Made by a program: the position numbers and the translations under genes. A model generated the notes under the pieces. It had not been told where the DNA came from. It saw nothing but the letters and a program-made list of their open reading frames with translations, and made no database searches. From Croceibacterium sp. TMG7-5b_MA50 (GTDB lineage Bacteria; Pseudomonadota; Alphaproteobacteria; Sphingomonadales; Sphingomonadaceae), in assembly GCF_039830145.1 (NCBI RefSeq), contig NZ_CP156082.1, forward strand, positions 1,320,001 to 1,384,000: a stretch of 64,000 nucleotides of DNA, in the 5' to 3' direction. Below, piece after piece: positions 60,868 to 64,000 of the stretch (within the stretch, counting starts at the first letter, position 1; each line of letters starts with the position of its first letter).

Positions 60868-61971
60868 CTATCGCGCGACCGGCCAGCCGTCCGCCCAATC
60901 AAGCCGCTGAATCTGCAGCACCGGAAATCCGTTCCGCGTGGTGTCGTAGGCGTGATGGACGATGTAATCCTGACCACCATTGGCGACCACCGCCACATGG
61001 CCCCGCCCGACGTAACGGCTGCCGGTGCCCTGCCCGCTTTCGAGCACCACCGTTCCACCGCCATCCATCATCGAGCGGCCGTCCCGGTCAAGATATGGTC
61101 CAGTCGGACTGGCCGATCGGCCGACGCGGGTGTTGTACGTGCTGGCCGCGCCCTGACAGCAGGCGTCGAACGACACGAACAGGTAATAGAACCCGCCACG
61201 CCTGACTACGAAGGGAGCCTCCACCGCGCCGGGAAACGGACGCGAGGCGATGGACCGGATCGTGTCGCCAGCGCGGCGCATGCCGGTCGCGGGATCGAGT
61301 TCGATCAGCTTGATCCCGGTCCAGAAGCTGCCGAACGCCATCCACATGCGGCCATCGGCGTCGGTGAAGACCGCCGGATCGATGGCGTTGTAATTGTCGC
61401 TGCTGCGCGACTGGATCACCGGCCCGCGATCCTGCCATGTGGTCGCGGGCGCCGCCGGATTGATCGAGGTGGCGACCGCCATGCCGATGGCGGAGCGGTT
61501 CTCGCCAAAGCGCGAGATGGAGTAATACAGCCGGTACTCACCGCCGACCTTCACGATATCAGGGGCCCACATGCCCCCGGTGCCCGGCACCTCGGTCGCC
61601 GTCCAGGCGGGCAGCGCGGTGTAGCTGCCACCATGCAGCGTCCAGTCGGTCAGGTTGGGTGAGGTGCGCAGCGCCAGCAGCCCTTCCCGGTCGCCATTGT
61701 TACCGGTCGCGAACAGGTAGAACGTGCCGTTATCGTTCAGGATCGCAGGATCGTGCACGGGACCGGTGGCCCCCGTCAGCGCCAGCGTGCCCGATGGCGA
61801 AGGCGATGGAGCCGGCGAAGGCGACGAGGAAGGTGATGGCAGGGGTGCCGGCGCCGGCGTAGGTGTCGGGGCGACCAGCAGGCTGTCCCCGTCATAGGTG
61901 TCGTCGTCTCCGCCGCATGCCGCCAGGGCGAACAGCAGCGCGGTGGCCGTACCGGCCGCAAGCTTCCTCAT
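60868..61971 (-). CDS. GH43-family glycosidase lipoprotein (endo-arabinanase type)
   Basis: 367 residues. The lipobox LAAC places the acylated C19, and a Pro/Ser-rich linker follows (about 34-60). The five-bladed GH43 propeller carries D74 (VHDPAI), D198 (AIDPAVFTD) and E251 (GAVEAPFVV) as the expected base, pKa modulator and acid. The order and WAPDIVK motif resemble arabinan endo-1,5-alpha-L-arabinosidases, but GH43 also includes xylosidases. ATG 61971 was chosen by GGAGA and by its signal peptide. Probably on the outer membrane surface, working with the TonB receptor. Confidence 0.87.
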   Translation of the reverse strand: MRKLAAGTATALLFALAACGGDDDTYDGDSLLVAPTPTPAPAPLPSPSSSPSPAPSPSPSGTLALTGATGPVHDPAILNDNGTFYLFATGNNGDREGLLALRTSPNLTDWTLHGGSYTALPAWTATEVPGTGGMWAPDIVKVGGEYRLYYSISRFGENRSAIGMAVATSINPAAPATTWQDRGPVIQSRSSDNYNAIDPAVFTDADGRMWMAFGSFWTGIKLIELDPATGMRRAGDTIRSIASRPFPGAVEAPFVVRRGGFYYLFVSFDACCQGAASTYNTRVGRSASPTGPYLDRDGRSMMDGGGTVVLESGQGTGSRYVGRGHVAVVANGGQDYIVHHAYDTTRNGFPVLQIQRLDWADGWPVAR

Positions 61972-62035
61972 CAGGCTTCTCCCATGTCGGGCCGCGCAGG
62001 ATCTGTCGCCCGTGCTGGCCCGGTCGCCGTCGCCG

Positions 62036-64000
62036 TCAGTCGAAGGTGTAGCGCACCCCCAGCGCAAAGGTGCGCGGCAGCAGCGTGGTACCCAGATTGT
62101 GGGTGTCCTGCCCACCGGCATCCTCGAACTTGTAGTAGCTCTGCTGCAGTTCCTGCGTCAGGTTCACCGCATCGAAGGTGACCCCCAGCTCATCCGTGAC
62201 TGCGACGGTCAACTGGAAGTCCAGGCTGCTTTCCGGCCGGCGCCACACCCCGATCGGATTGGCGAACAGGCGCGCCTCGTTGTTACTGAGGAACGCCTCG
62301 CGCCAGACATAGCTGAGCCGCGCGCCCACCGGGCCGCGATCGTAAGCCAGGGTGACGTTGTACGACAGGTCGGACACGCCGAAGAACGAGCTCTCGTCTT
62401 CCCCCACCACATTGCCGGCGGAATCGGTCAGCGGGATGTTCTGGTTGGAATCCAGGATCGTCAGGCTACCCTGTGCGCCCAGGCCGTTCAGCACGCCTGG
62501 CAGCTCCGGGAACAGGATGAACCCGAGCTCCGCCCCTTCCAGCACGCCGTTGCTGGCGTTCTCCGGCCGGGTGACGGCGAACACGTTGGTGTTGAGGCCG
62601 GTGCCGGGAATGGTCAGAACAGACGTGAACGGGACCACCAGACCGTCGATCTCCCGCCGGAACAGCGTACCGAAGATACCGGTGCTGCGATTGAAGTAAT
62701 ATTCGATGCCGATGTCGTAATTCTTGGAGGTGGTCGGCTGCAGATTGGCGTTGCCGCTGGTACCGCTGCCACGGCCGATGCCGGTAAGATCGCCGACGAG
62801 CTGCGGGAACGGGTTCAACTCGCCGAACGCCGGCTGGCGCAGCGTTTCGCCATAATTGAACCGAACACGGAGCTCTGGCGTGATATCCCAGCGCAGGGTC
62901 AGCGATGGCAGGACCGCGTCGGTGCTGGCTTCCGCATCGGTGACGATGCCAGTCACCCGATCGGTAAAGGTAAGATCCCTGTCCACCTTCACGTACCGCA
63001 CGCCACCCTGCACCAGCATCGGGGCACCGAACAGGTCGATCTCCGTATCGAGCTGCAGATAGGCGGCCATGTTCTTCTCATTGATGTCAAAAACATCGAC
63101 CATGGTCAGGGCGTCGGTAAGCAGGATACCGGGATCAACACTGGAACGGTATAGCTCACGCACGAGATCGGTATTGTCGTAGATGAACTGACCATTGGGG
63201 ACCAGCCAGGATGTCGGCACGTTGGCCCGGCCCTGGAAGAAGTCCGAATTGGTCTGCTGCAGGTCCGGGGTCAGTTCGTTGAAGCGGACGGGAATACGCG
63301 GAGCGGTCGGCGTGACGCCGGCGCGGGTCAGCGCGGGCGCATCCTGCGTCCGGACGGAGTCCATCGCCTTGCGATCGTCGTAGCGGACGCCGAAGCGGAT
63401 CTCACCGTCGAAGAACTGCTCGAACTCCTGCATGGTGTCGAGATGCGCGGTGAAAGCGCTGCCCCTGGACCGGTTGGCGTTGTCGTAGAACTCTCCAACG
63501 GTCCACTGCGCGGGGTCGAGCAGAAGCGAATTGTCGTCAAAATTGTAAGCCGGGAAGCCGTCCCGTTCGTTGAAGTCGACGTTGATCTCGTTCGCCACGC
63601 GGTTCAGGCGCATGGCCAGAAACTGCGTGTTGAACTCGCTGTTCTGGTACGACAGGTCGGCCGTGACGTAGCCGGTGTCACCCGTCTCCCAACGGCCGTT
63701 CAGCGCATAGACGAAGCTGTCGGTGCGGCTCTTGGTGTAGTCGCCGCTCTGGAACCCGAAAACGCTGCCGACCGTGCGTGACTTGATGATGTTGGTCCCG
63801 TCGAATAGCTCGAAAGTGGAGCCGGGGTTAGGCCCCAGATCCTGCCACCAGTCCACGAAGGAGAAGAACAGACTGTTCATCGTGGTCTGCTCGAACCGGT
63901 TCCAGAAGAACTCCGCCGTGTAGGTGGAGGTGCTGTTAGGCGACCATTGCAGCGCGGCGCTGACCGCCGGCCGCTCCCGTTCACCCTGCACATCCGGGCT
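62036..64000 (-). CDS. TonB-dependent receptor, C-terminal part (continues past right edge)
   Basis: Open to the right edge; 654 residues in view, the N-terminal plug and signal peptide being outside. Typical barrel strands alternate, such as LRWDITPELRVRFNYGETLR and GARLSYVWREAF, and the last residues GVRYTFD end in Phe-Asp as many sphingomonad receptors do. FVDWWQDLGPN and DSFVYALNGRW recall the TIGR01782 group linked to carbohydrate uptake. It is upstream of the GH43 gene by 64 bases on the same strand. Import of an oligosaccharide is inferred; an iron ligand is less likely. Confidence 0.9.
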   Translation of the reverse strand, partial: SPDVQGERERPAVSAALQWSPNSTSTYTAEFFWNRFEQTTMNSLFFSFVDWWQDLGPNPGSTFELFDGTNIIKSRTVGSVFGFQSGDYTKSRTDSFVYALNGRWETGDTGYVTADLSYQNSEFNTQFLAMRLNRVANEINVDFNERDGFPAYNFDDNSLLLDPAQWTVGEFYDNANRSRGSAFTAHLDTMQEFEQFFDGEIRFGVRYDDRKAMDSVRTQDAPALTRAGVTPTAPRIPVRFNELTPDLQQTNSDFFQGRANVPTSWLVPNGQFIYDNTDLVRELYRSSVDPGILLTDALTMVDVFDINEKNMAAYLQLDTEIDLFGAPMLVQGGVRYVKVDRDLTFTDRVTGIVTDAEASTDAVLPSLTLRWDITPELRVRFNYGETLRQPAFGELNPFPQLVGDLTGIGRGSGTSGNANLQPTTSKNYDIGIEYYFNRSTGIFGTLFRREIDGLVVPFTSVLTIPGTGLNTNVFAVTRPENASNGVLEGAELGFILFPELPGVLNGLGAQGSLTILDSNQNIPLTDSAGNVVGEDESSFFGVSDLSYNVTLAYDRGPVGARLSYVWREAFLSNNEARLFANPIGVWRRPESSLDFQLTVAVTDELGVTFDAVNLTQELQQSYYKFEDAGGQDTHNLGTTLLPRTFALGVRYTFD

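Overview
The window looks like a chromosomal segment of a high-GC alphaproteobacterium, most likely a member of the Sphingomonadales. The pointers are the TonB-dependent receptor type, the style of the small conserved genes near 32.3-33.0 kb, CcmI/CcmH architecture, strong C/G third positions in nearly every gene, and REP-like intergenic repeats. This assignment is by gene style only; no 16S or database comparison was possible. Coding density is very high, no stretch longer than 300 bases lacks a gene, and no insertion sequence, prophage or CRISPR array was seen.

Layout. 0-6.1 kb: end of an unidentified gene, a transglutaminase-like TPR protein on the minus strand, then purB and a tight lapA-like/pyrF/trpF run with overlapping non-ATG starts. 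6.1-11.5 kb: an iron-uptake locus, with a siderophore-type esterase, a Fur-box-like site, a FecB-like lipoprotein, a YncE-like propeller and a FecCD/FecE ABC pair. 11.5-15.4 kb: a frameshifted HTH gene, an M20 amidohydrolase and a Cfa-type methyltransferase. 15.4-19.1 kb: a large type-I-secreted serralysin facing a small secreted LRAT/NlpC-like protein. 19.2-23.1 kb: argG, rlpA-like, kup. 23.3-28.1 kb: cytochrome c maturation operon ccmCDEFGHI. 28.2-34.5 kb: acetyltransferase, Leu/Glu-type dehydrogenase, tRNA-His, 2OG oxygenase, MBL hydrolase, S24 repressor-like regulator with small divergent genes, cysS. 34.5-41.7 kb: fsa-cobT, envelope proteins, priA.

41.7-43.5 kb is the one clearly foreign-looking piece: an AT-rich gene of the sporadic TIGR04141/DUF6119 type sits between priA and ohr, with an imperfect direct repeat upstream of both it and ohr. 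43.5-47.8 kb: ohr, an HxlR regulator divergent from azoreductase, an FeS-type photolyase, purC. 47.9-56.6 kb: a c-di-GMP signalling protein, M16 peptidase, dicarboxylate symporter and a cyclooxygenase-like haem protein lie between purC and purS-purQ. 57.6-59.8 kb: a secreted caspase-like protease with four PPC-like repeats. 59.9-64.0 kb: a carbohydrate locus (TonB receptor, GH43, SMP-30 lactonase) that runs off the right edge.

Functional themes are purine/pyrimidine/arginine biosynthesis, iron uptake, cytochrome c assembly, oxidative and quinone stress defence, secreted proteolysis and plant-polysaccharide (possibly arabinan) use. The points most worth follow-up are the TIGR04141/DUF6119 cargo gene, the cyclooxygenase-like protein with Asp at the distal-His position, the EF-hand caspase with PPC repeats, and the Fur-type iron locus with a YncE-like protein.
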